Shown here in pieces: positions 7,982 through 15,924 of a stretch of DNA of 64,000 nt. This stretch comes from Alloalcanivorax marinus. GTDB taxonomy: Bacteria; Pseudomonadota; Gammaproteobacteria; Pseudomonadales; Alcanivoracaceae. The notes beneath the pieces are model-generated. The model was not told the DNA's origin and searched no databases. It was given only the letters and a program-made list of their open reading frames with translations. The stretch is taken from assembly GCF_016785095.1 (NCBI RefSeq), contig NZ_JAEKJB010000008.1, positions 186,001 to 250,000 on the forward strand. The letters run 5' to 3'. The stretch's first letter is position 1. Each line of letters begins with the position of its first letter. Both the position numbers and the translations under genes were made by a program.

Positions 7982-9757
7982 TCAGAACAGGTCCTGATCC
8001 AGCCCCATCATGGTGGCCGGCCCGGCCTTGATCTGCTCGGCCAGGGCGCCGGCGCGGGGCAGCAGGCGCTCGAAGTAGAAGCGGCCGACGGTGACCTTGG
8101 CGCGGCCGAAGTCGTCGTCCCGTTGCGTGGCGGTGACCATCATGCGCGCCCACAGCCAGGCGTAGGTGACGTAGCCGAACAGGTCCAGGTACTCCACCGC
8201 GCTGGCGTTGACCGTGTCCGGGTTGTCGCCGGCCTGGCGCAGCAGCTCGGCGGTGGTGCTTTCCAGAAGGTCCACGGCGGCCACCAGCCGTTCGCGGATG
8301 CTGTCCAGGCCCTGCTGGTTGGCGTTGTCATCGATCCAGGCGCGCACGTCGGCCAGGAAGGCGTCCACGTACTTGCCGCCATTGCGGGTCACCTTGCGGC
8401 CGGCCAGGTCCAGCGCCTGGATACCGTTGGTGCCTTCGTAGATCTGCGAGATGCGGCAGTCGCGCACGAACTGCTCCATGCCCCACTCACGCACATAGCC
8501 GTGGCCACCGAATACCTGCTGGCCGAGCACGGTGGTCTCGAAGCCGCGATCGGTAAAGAACGCCTTGGCGATGGGGGTCATCAGCGCCACCCGGTCCTGG
8601 GCGGCCTTGCGCTCGGCGTCATCCTCGGAGAACTTGGCTTTATCCAGCTCCATGCCCACGTAGGTGGAGAGGGCGCGGCCGCCTTCGTTGAGGGCGCGCA
8701 TGGTCAGCAACATGCGGCGCACGTCCCCGTGCACGATGATCGGATCGGCGTTGCCGCCTTTGTTCTGGACGCCGGTGGCGGCGCGGCCCTGCAGGCGCTC
8801 GCGGGCGTAGTCGGCGGCGCTCTGGTAGCTCACCTCGCCCAGGCCCAGGCCCTGGATACCGATGGACAGGCGCTCGTAGTTCATCATCGTGAACATGGCG
8901 GCCAGGCCCTGGTTGGGCTCGCCGATCAGCCAGCCTTTGGCGTCGTCGAAATTCATCACGCAGGTGGCGGAGCCCTTGATGCCCATCTTGTGCTCAATGG
9001 AACCGGCGGCCACGCCGTTGCGTTCGCCCGGATTGCCGTCGGCGTCGGGCAGGAACTTGGGCACCAGGAACAGGGAGATGCCCTTGGACCCGGCGGGCGC
9101 GTCCGGCAGCTTGGCCAGCACCAGGTGGATGATGTTGTCCACCAGGTCGTGCTCGCCGCCGGTGATGAAGATCTTGGTACCGGAGATCGCGTAGGAGCCG
9201 TCATCGGCGGGCACCGCCTTGGAACGCATGATGCCCAGGTCGGTGCCGCAGTGCGGCTCGGTCAGGCACATGGTGCCGCTCCATTCGCCGCTGTAAAGCT
9301 TGGGCAGGTAGGCCTGCTTGAGCTCATCGCTGGCGTGGGCATCCAGACACAGGGTGGCGCCGTTGGTGAGCGCGGGATAGAGCGCGAACGAGGAGTTGGC
9401 GCTGTGCATCATTTCCTCGAACAGCACCGCCAGCGACTTGGGCATGCCCTGGCCGCCGAATTCCGGATTGCCGGAGAAGGCGGTCCAGCCATTTTCGGCG
9501 TAGGTCTTGAACGCTTCCTTGAAGCCTTTCGGGGTGGTGACCTGGCCGTTGTCGAAGTGACAGCCCTCTTCGTCACCGTCACGGTTGAGCGGGAACAGCA
9601 GGTTCTCCACCATCTTGCCCGCCTCGTCCAGGATGGCGTCGGACAGATCCCGGGTCACGTCGGCGGTGGCGCTCATGGACGCCCAGAGTTGGTCGGCCTG
9701 GAACACGTCGTTCAGAATGAACCGCATGTCTTCCAGCGGCGCTTTGTAGGTGGCCAT
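7982..9757 (-). CDS. Acyl-CoA dehydrogenase, long FadE type
   Basis: The 591-residue flavoenzyme catalyses the first, FAD-dependent step of fatty acyl-CoA beta-oxidation. It has the extended architecture (about 600 residues) seen in Pseudomonas FadE1/FadE2-type and DmdC-like enzymes: an N-terminal helical domain with ENGWTAFSGNPEFGGQG, the CLTEPHCGTDLG and SGTKIFITGGEHD motifs, FGGHGYVREWGMEQFVRD, YEGTNGIQALDL, and an extra C-terminal domain. It is paralogous to the gene at 10366-12162; a small YbaN-like gene lies between them. Start ATG 9757. No PsrA-like box was found near this start, unlike its paralogue. Confidence 0.92.
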   Translation of the reverse strand: MATYKAPLEDMRFILNDVFQADQLWASMSATADVTRDLSDAILDEAGKMVENLLFPLNRDGDEEGCHFDNGQVTTPKGFKEAFKTYAENGWTAFSGNPEFGGQGMPKSLAVLFEEMMHSANSSFALYPALTNGATLCLDAHASDELKQAYLPKLYSGEWSGTMCLTEPHCGTDLGIMRSKAVPADDGSYAISGTKIFITGGEHDLVDNIIHLVLAKLPDAPAGSKGISLFLVPKFLPDADGNPGERNGVAAGSIEHKMGIKGSATCVMNFDDAKGWLIGEPNQGLAAMFTMMNYERLSIGIQGLGLGEVSYQSAADYARERLQGRAATGVQNKGGNADPIIVHGDVRRMLLTMRALNEGGRALSTYVGMELDKAKFSEDDAERKAAQDRVALMTPIAKAFFTDRGFETTVLGQQVFGGHGYVREWGMEQFVRDCRISQIYEGTNGIQALDLAGRKVTRNGGKYVDAFLADVRAWIDDNANQQGLDSIRERLVAAVDLLESTTAELLRQAGDNPDTVNASAVEYLDLFGYVTYAWLWARMMVTATQRDDDFGRAKVTVGRFYFERLLPRAGALAEQIKAGPATMMGLDQDLF

Positions 9758-9799
9758 TGGTGAATCTCCCGAAGCTGGCTTGCGTTGCGGGAGGATAGT

Positions 9800-10216
9800 T
9801 TAGTCCCGGCGAACGGGCCGTAAATGTTTATTTGTGACCCGCCGTTCATCCTCCGGGGTCGGTTCCGGCCGACGCCACATCCACAACAGCAGCCCGCACA
9901 AGAACAATGGCACGCCGATTTTCACCACGTTGGGCGCCGGGGAAACGGCGATGATGGCGACGCTGATCAGCATCACCGTGGAAGCGGCGCACTTGGCCCG
10001 GCGGGACATGGCGCGCTGTTCGCGCCACAGCACGATCGGCGGCCCGAAGCGCGGATGGCTAACCAGCCAGGTCTCCAGGCGTGGCCAGCCCCGGGTTCCC
10101 GCCCAGGCGGCGATCAGCATGAACACGGTGGTCGGCATGCCCGGCACCACCACGCCAATCAGCCCGAGGGCCACGCAGAGAAGCGCCAGACTCCGCCATA
10201 ACAAAGTACGCAACAT
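9800..10216 (-). CDS. YbaN family (DUF454) inner membrane protein
   Basis: A small membrane protein (138 residues from the ATG at 10216) with the YbaN/DUF454 signature: a hydrophobic helix with LGLIGVVVPGMPTTVF, then WAGTRGWPRLETWLVSHPRFGPPI, then two further helices near the C-terminus. A longer open frame reaches 10285, but its extra codons read through a REP palindrome, so I reject that extension. No clear ribosome site was found. It lies between the two acyl-CoA dehydrogenase genes on the same strand; its function is unknown. Confidence 0.85.
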   Translation of the reverse strand: MLRTLLWRSLALLCVALGLIGVVVPGMPTTVFMLIAAWAGTRGWPRLETWLVSHPRFGPPIVLWREQRAMSRRAKCAASTVMLISVAIIAVSPAPNVVKIGVPLFLCGLLLWMWRRPEPTPEDERRVTNKHLRPVRRD

Positions 10217-10269
10217 GCCGGCAGTATAAAACATAAAGCCGGCGATGGCGGACCCCGTCACGAGGTGCC

Positions 10270-10292
10270 GTAGGAGCGGCTTCAACCGCGAT
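10270..10292. repeat. Single REP element
   Basis: GTAGGAGCGGCTTCAACCGC at 10270 matches the REP consensus with one change, followed by a short spacer resembling those of other REP pairs here (GATCAAC...CGGCCATC). Confidence 0.8.
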
Positions 10293-10315
10293 CAACGGCG
10301 CGGCCATCCGTCCAT

Positions 10316-10342
10316 AAAAAACCCCGCCGGAGCGGGGTTTTT
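10316..10342. terminator. Bidirectional rho-independent terminator
   Basis: The hairpin ACCCCG...CGGGGT is flanked by an A-run on the left and a T-run on the right, giving U-tails on both strands. It sits 24 bases beyond the stop of the acyl-CoA dehydrogenase at 10366-12162 and should end that transcript. Confidence 0.85.
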
Positions 10343-10365
10343 CAGGGTCGCCGAAGGGCGCCGGA

Positions 10366-12162
10366 TCAGAACGCGAAGTGTTCCGCGTCCAGTTCCATCA
10401 TGCAGTCGAGACCGCCTTCGATGGCGCCCTTATGACCCGCCGCGCGCGGCAGGATGCGCTTCATGTAGAAGCGGGCGGTGCTGATCTTGGCCTTGTAGAA
10501 GTCCTCGTCGCCGGTGCCGGCGGCCAGTTGCTCCTGGGCCTTGGCGGCCATGCGCGCCCACAGGTAGCCGAGGGTCACGTAGCCGGAGTACATCAGGTAG
10601 TCCACCGAGGCGGCGCCCACGTAGTCCGGGTTCTGCATGGCCTGCATGGCGATCGCCTGGGTCAGCTCGCCCCACTCCTTGTTGTAAGCCGCCACCGGGT
10701 CGATCAGTTCCTTGAGCTCACCGTTATCGGCCTGGGCCTCACAGAACTTGTGCACGATCTTGGTGAAGTTCCGCAGCGCCTGCCCCTGGGTCATCATCAC
10801 CTTGCGGCCCAGCAGGTCCAGCGCCTGAATGCCGGTGGTGCCTTCGTACAGGGTGGAGATGCGCGCGTCGCGCACGTTCTGCTCCATGCCCCATTCGCGG
10901 ATGAAGCCGTGGCCGCCATAGATCTGCACGCCGTGGTTGGCCGCTTCCAGACCGACTTCGGTGACGAATGCCTTGGCGATCGGGGTGAGCAGAGCCATCA
11001 GATCGTGGGCCTGTTCACGCTCGGCGTCGTCGCGGGCCAGCTTCACCTGGTCGCCGAGCTGGGCGCACAGGTAGACCAGCGCGCGACCGCCTTCGGCGAA
11101 CGCCTTGGAGGTGAGCAGCATGCGGCGCACATCCGGGTGCACGATGATCGGGTCCGCCGGGCCGTCCGGGTTTTTCGGGCCGGACAGGCTGCGCATGGCG
11201 AGGCGTTCCTTGGCGTAGGCCAGGCCACCCTGGAAGCCCAGTTCGGCATGGGCCACGCCCTGGATGGCGGTACCGAGACGAGCGAAGTTCATAAAGGTGA
11301 ACATGCAGTTCAGACCTTTATTTTCCGGGCCGATCAGGTAGCCGGTGGCGCCGTCGAAGTTCATCACGCAGGTGGCGGAGGCCTTGATGCCCATCTTGTG
11401 TTCGATGGAGCCGCAGGTCACGCCGTTGCGCTCGCCCACACCGCCGTTTCCGTCGGTGAGGAACTTGGGCACGATGAACAGGGAAATGCCCTTGGTGCCC
11501 TTGGGGGCGTCCGGCAGGCGCGCCAGCACGATGTGGACGATGTTCTCGGCCATGTCGTGTTCGCCGGCGGAGATGAAGATCTTGGTGCCGGTGATGCTGT
11601 AGCTGCCGTCGGCGTTGGGCTCGGCCTTGGTTTTCAGGATGCCCAGGTCGGAGCCGCAGTGCGGCTCGGTGAGGCACATGGTGCCGGTCCATTCACCGCT
11701 GGTCAGCTTCGGCAGGTAGGCGTTCTTCTGCTCATCGGTGCCGTGCTCCTCGATGGTGGCCACGGCGCCGTGGGACAGGCCCGGATACATGCTCCAGGAC
11801 CAGTTGGCGGTGCCGGTCATTTCGGAGATGGCGATGCTGGAGGAGCCGGGCAGGCCCTGGCCACCGAATTCCGGGTCGCCATTGATGGCCGGCCAGCCAC
11901 CTTCCACGTACTTGGCATAGGCTTCCTTGAAGCCGCTCGGCGTGGTCACCACGCCATCCTCGAAGTGGCAGCCTTCCTCGTCGCCGGAGCGGTTCAGGGG
12001 TGCCAGTTCGTTTTCGGCGAACTTGGCGCCTTCCTCAAGGAAGGCGTTGAGCAGTTCGCTGTTCACCTCTTCCAGACCCAGCTTGGCGTAGTGGCCATCC
12101 AGATCCAGAACCTCGTTGAGCACGAAACGCATGTCGCGCAGGGGAGCTTTGTATTCGGGCAT
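10366..12162 (-). CDS. Acyl-CoA dehydrogenase, long FadE type, with PsrA-like box upstream
   Basis: A 598-residue FAD-dependent acyl-CoA dehydrogenase, paralogous to the one at 7982-9757, with the same landmarks: GDPEFGGQGLPG, CLTEPHCGSDLG, ITGTKIFISAGEHD, YGGHGFIREWGMEQNVRD and YEGTTGIQALDLLG, plus the C-terminal extension that gives about 600 residues. It acts in fatty-acid beta-oxidation and passes electrons to ETF. The tandem pair resembles the arrangement of Pseudomonas PA0506 and PA0508. A palindromic PsrA-type sequence lies 154 bases upstream, so induction by long-chain acyl groups is likely. A clear terminator follows. Confidence 0.93.
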   Translation of the reverse strand: MPEYKAPLRDMRFVLNEVLDLDGHYAKLGLEEVNSELLNAFLEEGAKFAENELAPLNRSGDEEGCHFEDGVVTTPSGFKEAYAKYVEGGWPAINGDPEFGGQGLPGSSSIAISEMTGTANWSWSMYPGLSHGAVATIEEHGTDEQKNAYLPKLTSGEWTGTMCLTEPHCGSDLGILKTKAEPNADGSYSITGTKIFISAGEHDMAENIVHIVLARLPDAPKGTKGISLFIVPKFLTDGNGGVGERNGVTCGSIEHKMGIKASATCVMNFDGATGYLIGPENKGLNCMFTFMNFARLGTAIQGVAHAELGFQGGLAYAKERLAMRSLSGPKNPDGPADPIIVHPDVRRMLLTSKAFAEGGRALVYLCAQLGDQVKLARDDAEREQAHDLMALLTPIAKAFVTEVGLEAANHGVQIYGGHGFIREWGMEQNVRDARISTLYEGTTGIQALDLLGRKVMMTQGQALRNFTKIVHKFCEAQADNGELKELIDPVAAYNKEWGELTQAIAMQAMQNPDYVGAASVDYLMYSGYVTLGYLWARMAAKAQEQLAAGTGDEDFYKAKISTARFYMKRILPRAAGHKGAIEGGLDCMMELDAEHFAF

Positions 12163-12315
12163 GTCAGGTCTCCCTAAAACACTCTGTGGTAAGCGGGAAA
12201 ACCGGCCCCGGAACGGGCTGAGAGGAAAACAGCGGGCGGGGCGGGTCCATCGTCAGGGATTGAAATGGTAGCCGTGCCCTGGAGGCGCTGCCCACAACTA
12301 TTTGTGACCCATAAG

Positions 12316-12331
12316 TCAAACAAGCGTTTGA
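12316..12331. promoter_or_regulatory. PsrA-type operator (TCAAAC-N4-GTTTGA)
   Basis: The sequence TCAAACAAGCGTTTGA is a perfect palindrome with 6-bp arms and a 4-base spacer. It fits the known PsrA recognition pattern (C/G)AAAC-N2-4-GTTT(G/C) of Pseudomonas, where PsrA represses beta-oxidation genes until long-chain fatty acyl ligands release it. It lies in the divergent region between the acyl-CoA dehydrogenase (start 12162) and trm112-pldA (start 12412). A plausible minus-strand promoter (TTGTTT, 17 bases, TAGTTG) overlaps it, and a plus-strand -10 (TATAGT, 12357) lies 25 bases away. Confidence 0.7.
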
Positions 12332-12411
12332 AATCACTTTTGTCGGACAAGGCTGGTATAGTCCGCCTCCGAAGGCCTCTTATTCTTGGGTTCGCCCACA
12401 GGAGTACCCCC

Positions 12412-12600
12412 ATGATCGACCCCAATCTGCTGGACATCCTGGTCTGCCCGGTCAGCAAGGCACCGCTGATCTACGACGAGCAGCGCGAGGAACTCAAATG
12501 CAAGGCCAGCGGCCTCGCCTACCCGGTACGAGACGGCATCCCGGTGATGCTGGAGGAAGAAGCCCGCGCGCTCGGCGAAGACGAGCTGCGCTCACTGTAA
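12412..12600 (+). CDS. Trm112 / YcaR-like small zinc-ribbon-type protein
   Basis: A 62-residue Trm112-family protein with the typical [18 protein letters not shown]-terminus and a [19 protein letters not shown]-terminal half. In eukaryotes Trm112 activates methyltransferases; bacterial members (YcaR) are uncharacterised partners, often near lpxK or kdsB. It keeps only one of the usual cysteines (VCPV) plus a second in LKCKASGL, so zinc binding may be lost. The ATG at 12412 has AGGAG upstream. It is followed after 9 bases by pldA and probably cotranscribed with it. Confidence 0.88.
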   Translation: MIDPNLLDILVCPVSKAPLIYDEQREELKCKASGLAYPVRDGIPVMLEEEARALGEDELRSL

Positions 12601-12609
12601 GGACCGTCC

Positions 12610-13644
12610 ATGCCCCGCTCGCTGTTCGCCCTGCTGCTGGCCCTGGCGGCGCCCCTGCATGCCGCCGAGTCCGGCGACCAGGCTCCGGTACCGGAAGCCG
12701 ATCAGACCATGACCGCCGAGCAGAAGCAGAACGATTGCCTGCTGCGCGCCGCCCGGGACGCCGACGATAACATCACCGCCGCCCAGTTGCGCGGCTGGTG
12801 CCTCGAGGACAAGGAGAAGCCCGAAAAGCGCTCCGCTCACGAGGACGCCCTGCGCACCCGCCTGGCTCTGGAACGCTCCAGCCAGGACAACCCCTTTGTG
12901 ATCACCCCGCACCGGCGCAACTACCTGCTGCCCTACAGCCACTGGTCCAACCCTCAGTGGAATGATCCGGACCGCCAGGGCCAGAACCTGGACTCCGAGG
13001 AGGTCAAATTCCAGATTTCGCTGAAGGCACCGCTCTACGATGACTTCTGGAACGGCAGCACTCTGTACATGGCGTTCACCGGCCTGTTCTTCTGGCAGGC
13101 CTACAACAAAAGTGAATCGAGCCCGTTCCGGGAAATCAACTTCACGCCGGAGATCTTCGTCGCCAAGCCGATGAACTGGGAGCTGGGGCCGGTGAAGACG
13201 GAGTTGATGGCCTTTGGCTTCCGCCATGATTCCAACGGTCGGGACGAGCCCACCTCACGAAGCTGGAACCGGCTCTACGTGCGCCATATTTCGCAAATCG
13301 GCCAGTATTACGTGTCGTTCATGCCCTGGTACCGGATTCCCGAGGATGACAAGGACTATCCCCTGGATCCGCGCGGCGACAACAACCCGGACATGGAAAA
13401 ATACATGGGCCATTTCGAGCTGGAGGTGTCGCGCGCCTTCGGCAACCATGTGGTGGAGGTGATGCTGCGCAACAACCTGCGCTCGGATAACAAGGGCGCA
13501 GGTCGCATCAATTACTCCTACCCCATCAACGAGCGCTTCAAGGGGCTGGTGCAGGTGTTCACCGGCTATGGCGACTCAATGATCAACTACGACGACTACG
13601 AGACCCGCTTCAGCCTGGGCATCCTGCTCACCGATACGCTCTAG
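12610..13644 (+). CDS. pldA: Outer membrane phospholipase A (OMPLA)
   Basis: A 344-residue outer-membrane phospholipase A1/A2 that removes acyl chains from misplaced phospholipids in the outer leaflet. A signal peptide (1-18, ending LHA) precedes a soluble N-terminal segment with two Cys residues (43 and 64), then a 12-stranded barrel. The catalytic triad of the family is visible as His206 and Ser208 in FRHDSNGR and Asn220 in SRSWNRLY. It starts at ATG 12610 behind AAGGA, directly after trm112. The released fatty acids would feed beta-oxidation, which fits the shared upstream PsrA-type box. Confidence 0.93.
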   Translation: MPRSLFALLLALAAPLHAAESGDQAPVPEADQTMTAEQKQNDCLLRAARDADDNITAAQLRGWCLEDKEKPEKRSAHEDALRTRLALERSSQDNPFVITPHRRNYLLPYSHWSNPQWNDPDRQGQNLDSEEVKFQISLKAPLYDDFWNGSTLYMAFTGLFFWQAYNKSESSPFREINFTPEIFVAKPMNWELGPVKTELMAFGFRHDSNGRDEPTSRSWNRLYVRHISQIGQYYVSFMPWYRIPEDDKDYPLDPRGDNNPDMEKYMGHFELEVSRAFGNHVVEVMLRNNLRSDNKGAGRINYSYPINERFKGLVQVFTGYGDSMINYDDYETRFSLGILLTDTL

Positions 13645-13652
13645 AGGGCCGC

Positions 13653-14993
13653 TCAGGGCAGGCTGTCCAGGGTACGCCGGCGCAGGTTCTCCAGGGCCTC
13701 GCTGAACGTCACCGGATAGGGCGTGTCGGCCCGGTCGGTACCGAGCAGAGGCGCCGGCAGCGAAGCCAGTTCCCGGCGCAGGCGTTCGCGGGCGGCGTCC
13801 GGGTCCGGCGGCGGCACCACCGGCTCGCCACCGGCCACCACGGTCCGCAGCAGAGGCTCGCCATGGCGCTCCTCGTGGGCGGCGGTGATCTCGTCGCCCA
13901 CCAACCGGCCTTCGCCGTCGTATTGTCGCCACACCTGCTTGGCGCCGGGGTAAACCGGCTTGCCCGGCGATGCCTTAAGACGCGGGCGCCCGTCGTATTC
14001 GGTGAGCTTGTAGGCGAAATCCAGGGACGGGGCATCGGCCACCGAGCCCATTTCCGTGCCCACGCCGAAACCATCGATGGGGGCGCCGGAGGCCACCAGG
14101 GCGGCCACTTTCCATTCGTCCAGGCCACCGCTGACCACCACCCTCACGCCATCGAGGCCGGCGCCGTCGAGCTTGTCCCGGACGGCGCGGGCCTGGGCCA
14201 CCAGGTCACCGGAGTCGATACGCACGGCGCCCACCTCGAGCCCCTCCTCGCGCACCAGGCTAATCACCTTGTCCACCGCCGCCAGGCAGTCATAGGTATC
14301 CACCAGCAGGGTGGTGCCGGGGTAGTCCCGGGCATAGCGCCGGAAGGCGTCGATTTCCCGGTCGAAAGACTGGATGTAGGAGTGGGCCATGGTGCCGCGC
14401 AGGGGCAGGTCGAAACTGAGCCCGCCGAGTACGTTACTGGTGGCGCCGATGCCCGCCACCCGGTAGGCACGCACGCTACGCCAGGCCGCTTCCAGGCCGT
14501 GCATGCGACGCATGCCGAAATCCAGCACCGGCGTGCCGGCGGCGGCGCGCACCACCCGGGCGGCCTTGGAGGCGAGCAGGGTTTCCAGGTTCACGTAATT
14601 CATCAGCAGGCTTTCCAGCAACTGCCCCTCGGCCACCGGGGCACGCAGCTCCAGCAACGGCTCCTGGGGAAACACCAGAGCTCCCTCCGGCAACGCCCGC
14701 ACCTCGCCACTGAAGCGGAAATCCGCCAGCCAGTCGAGGAACTCCGCGCGGAACCCCAGCGGCGCCAGCCGGCGTACCTGCTCCTCCGGGAACCGCAGTT
14801 CGGTGATCAGCCGGGCGGCGTGCTCCTGGCCGCAGGCCACCACGTAATTGCGCTGCCCGGGCAGCACCCGGTAGAACAGGCTGAACAGCGCCTCGCCCTT
14901 TTTGCCATCCAGGTGATAGGCCTGGGCCATGTTCAGTTCGTACAGATCGGTGAGCAGACCCAGTTCGTCCACCCGCGGCCAGACAGCGGTCAT
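13653..14993 (-). CDS. pncB: Nicotinate phosphoribosyltransferase
   Basis: A 446-residue enzyme of NAD salvage: nicotinate + PRPP (+ ATP) to nicotinate mononucleotide. Recognisable segments are LLTDLYELNMAQAY at the N-terminus, the DFGMRRMHG loop, AGIGATSNVLGG, GTMAHSYIQSF, VRIDSGDLVAQARAVRD and VVVSGGLDEWK. The length and these motifs fit the bacterial NAPRTase subgroup rather than nicotinamide phosphoribosyltransferase. It converges on pldA with only 8 bases between stops. Behind it lies a wrecked macrodomain gene, also linked to NAD-derived metabolites. Confidence 0.93.
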   Translation of the reverse strand: MTAVWPRVDELGLLTDLYELNMAQAYHLDGKKGEALFSLFYRVLPGQRNYVVACGQEHAARLITELRFPEEQVRRLAPLGFRAEFLDWLADFRFSGEVRALPEGALVFPQEPLLELRAPVAEGQLLESLLMNYVNLETLLASKAARVVRAAAGTPVLDFGMRRMHGLEAAWRSVRAYRVAGIGATSNVLGGLSFDLPLRGTMAHSYIQSFDREIDAFRRYARDYPGTTLLVDTYDCLAAVDKVISLVREEGLEVGAVRIDSGDLVAQARAVRDKLDGAGLDGVRVVVSGGLDEWKVAALVASGAPIDGFGVGTEMGSVADAPSLDFAYKLTEYDGRPRLKASPGKPVYPGAKQVWRQYDGEGRLVGDEITAAHEERHGEPLLRTVVAGGEPVVPPPDPDAARERLRRELASLPAPLLGTDRADTPYPVTFSEALENLRRRTLDSLP

Positions 14994-15058
14994 CGGCGCT
15001 TCCTTTGGCTACACAGTCGTTGCGATACCGCCATCAATTGCTCCGCCGGCGGCGCTTT

Positions 15059-15253
15059 TCAAGCCCGGTGACCGGGCCGTTCATCCAGCACCGCCCGGTG
15101 GGCGGCCAGGGCGGCGCCCTCCGCGGCCACCGTGGTCACCGCGATGCGCGCCGCCTCGGCCAGCGGATAGCCGAAGGCGCCGGTGGACAGCGCGTCCATG
15201 TCGGTCTGGTTGGCGATGTCGCCCTGGCGACATTCAATGGTGAAGCGGTTCAT
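15059..15253 (-). pseudogene. Internally deleted macrodomain (O-acetyl-ADP-ribose deacetylase-like) gene
   Basis: The 64-codon frame joins two distant parts of a YmdB-type macrodomain protein. Residues 1-21 (RFTIECRQGDIANQTDMDA) are the first strand, normally followed by LVNAAN and the GGGVDGAIH loop. From residue 22 the text jumps to ALSTGAFGYPLAEAARIAV, which belongs near residue 120-140 of an intact protein. About 100 residues with the ADP-ribose-binding and catalytic loops are missing, and the C-terminus also departs from the family. The frame is preserved across the junction. It is almost certainly non-functional. Confidence 0.75.
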
Positions 15254-15331
15254 GATCGGTTCCTGGTATTGCCGCCCCCGTACGGTATCATCCGGCGGCG
15301 GGGGTTCTCTCATCACTACACGGAGATAACT

Positions 15332-15802
15332 ATGCGAATCCTGGCCCGATGCGGCGTTCTGGGGCTGCTGTTACTGCTTGGCGCCTGCCAGACACTGAGC
15401 GGCCTGGAGGCCCCGGAGGTGAACCTCTCCAGCCTCCGGTTGGAGCAGGTCAGCGTGTTCGAGCAACAGTGGCAGGTGGTACTGCGCGCGCGCAACCCCA
15501 ATGACCGGGATCTGACCCTGAAAAGCCTGGACTATGAACTGTTCGTCAATGGCGAGAAGCTGGCGCGCGGCCTGACCGGCGACAAGGTGACCCTGCCCGC
15601 CATGGGCGACGCCCTGGTAAGCACCCGCATCACCACCAGCCTGATGCAGACCCTGAGCAAGTTGAAAGCCTTGCAACAGGACCCCGGCGCGCCGCTGGAC
15701 TACCGGATCAAGGGCACCGCCCGGGTCCAGGGTCTGGCCCTGCCGCTGAGCTTCGATCAGCGCGGCGAGTTCCGGCTACCGGACACGGTGCCACTGCGAT
15801 AA
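15332..15802 (+). CDS. LEA type 2 (LEA14/WHy domain) lipoprotein
   Basis: A 156-residue lipoprotein. The signal peptide ends in LGAC with the lipidated Cys at 19; a WHy/LEA-2 immunoglobulin-like domain fills the rest (LRARNPNDRDLTLKSLDYEL is the characteristic strand pair, and the ARGLTGDKVTLPAMGDALV segment follows). Gammaproteobacterial members are periplasm-facing lipoproteins of unknown function, sometimes linked to stress. ATG 15332 has CGGAG upstream. A longer frame reaching 15005 overlaps pncB antisense and is rejected. Confidence 0.88.
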   Translation: MRILARCGVLGLLLLLGACQTLSGLEAPEVNLSSLRLEQVSVFEQQWQVVLRARNPNDRDLTLKSLDYELFVNGEKLARGLTGDKVTLPAMGDALVSTRITTSLMQTLSKLKALQQDPGAPLDYRIKGTARVQGLALPLSFDQRGEFRLPDTVPLR

Positions 15803-15924
15803 AACCACCCCACGCCGGCCCCGGAGCCGCGACCTGACCAGGGCGGCCACCCGGTCGAGCGTTACGGTCATCCCCCGGCGCCGGCCGGCGGGCTAGAGTA
15901 AGGTTTTCTGGCAGGGACCCTTCC

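Noticed and set aside
9800..10285. Longer start for the YbaN-like gene at 10285
   Set aside because: The extra codons (MKPLLRHLV...) are the translation of a REP element, so they are not ancestral coding sequence.
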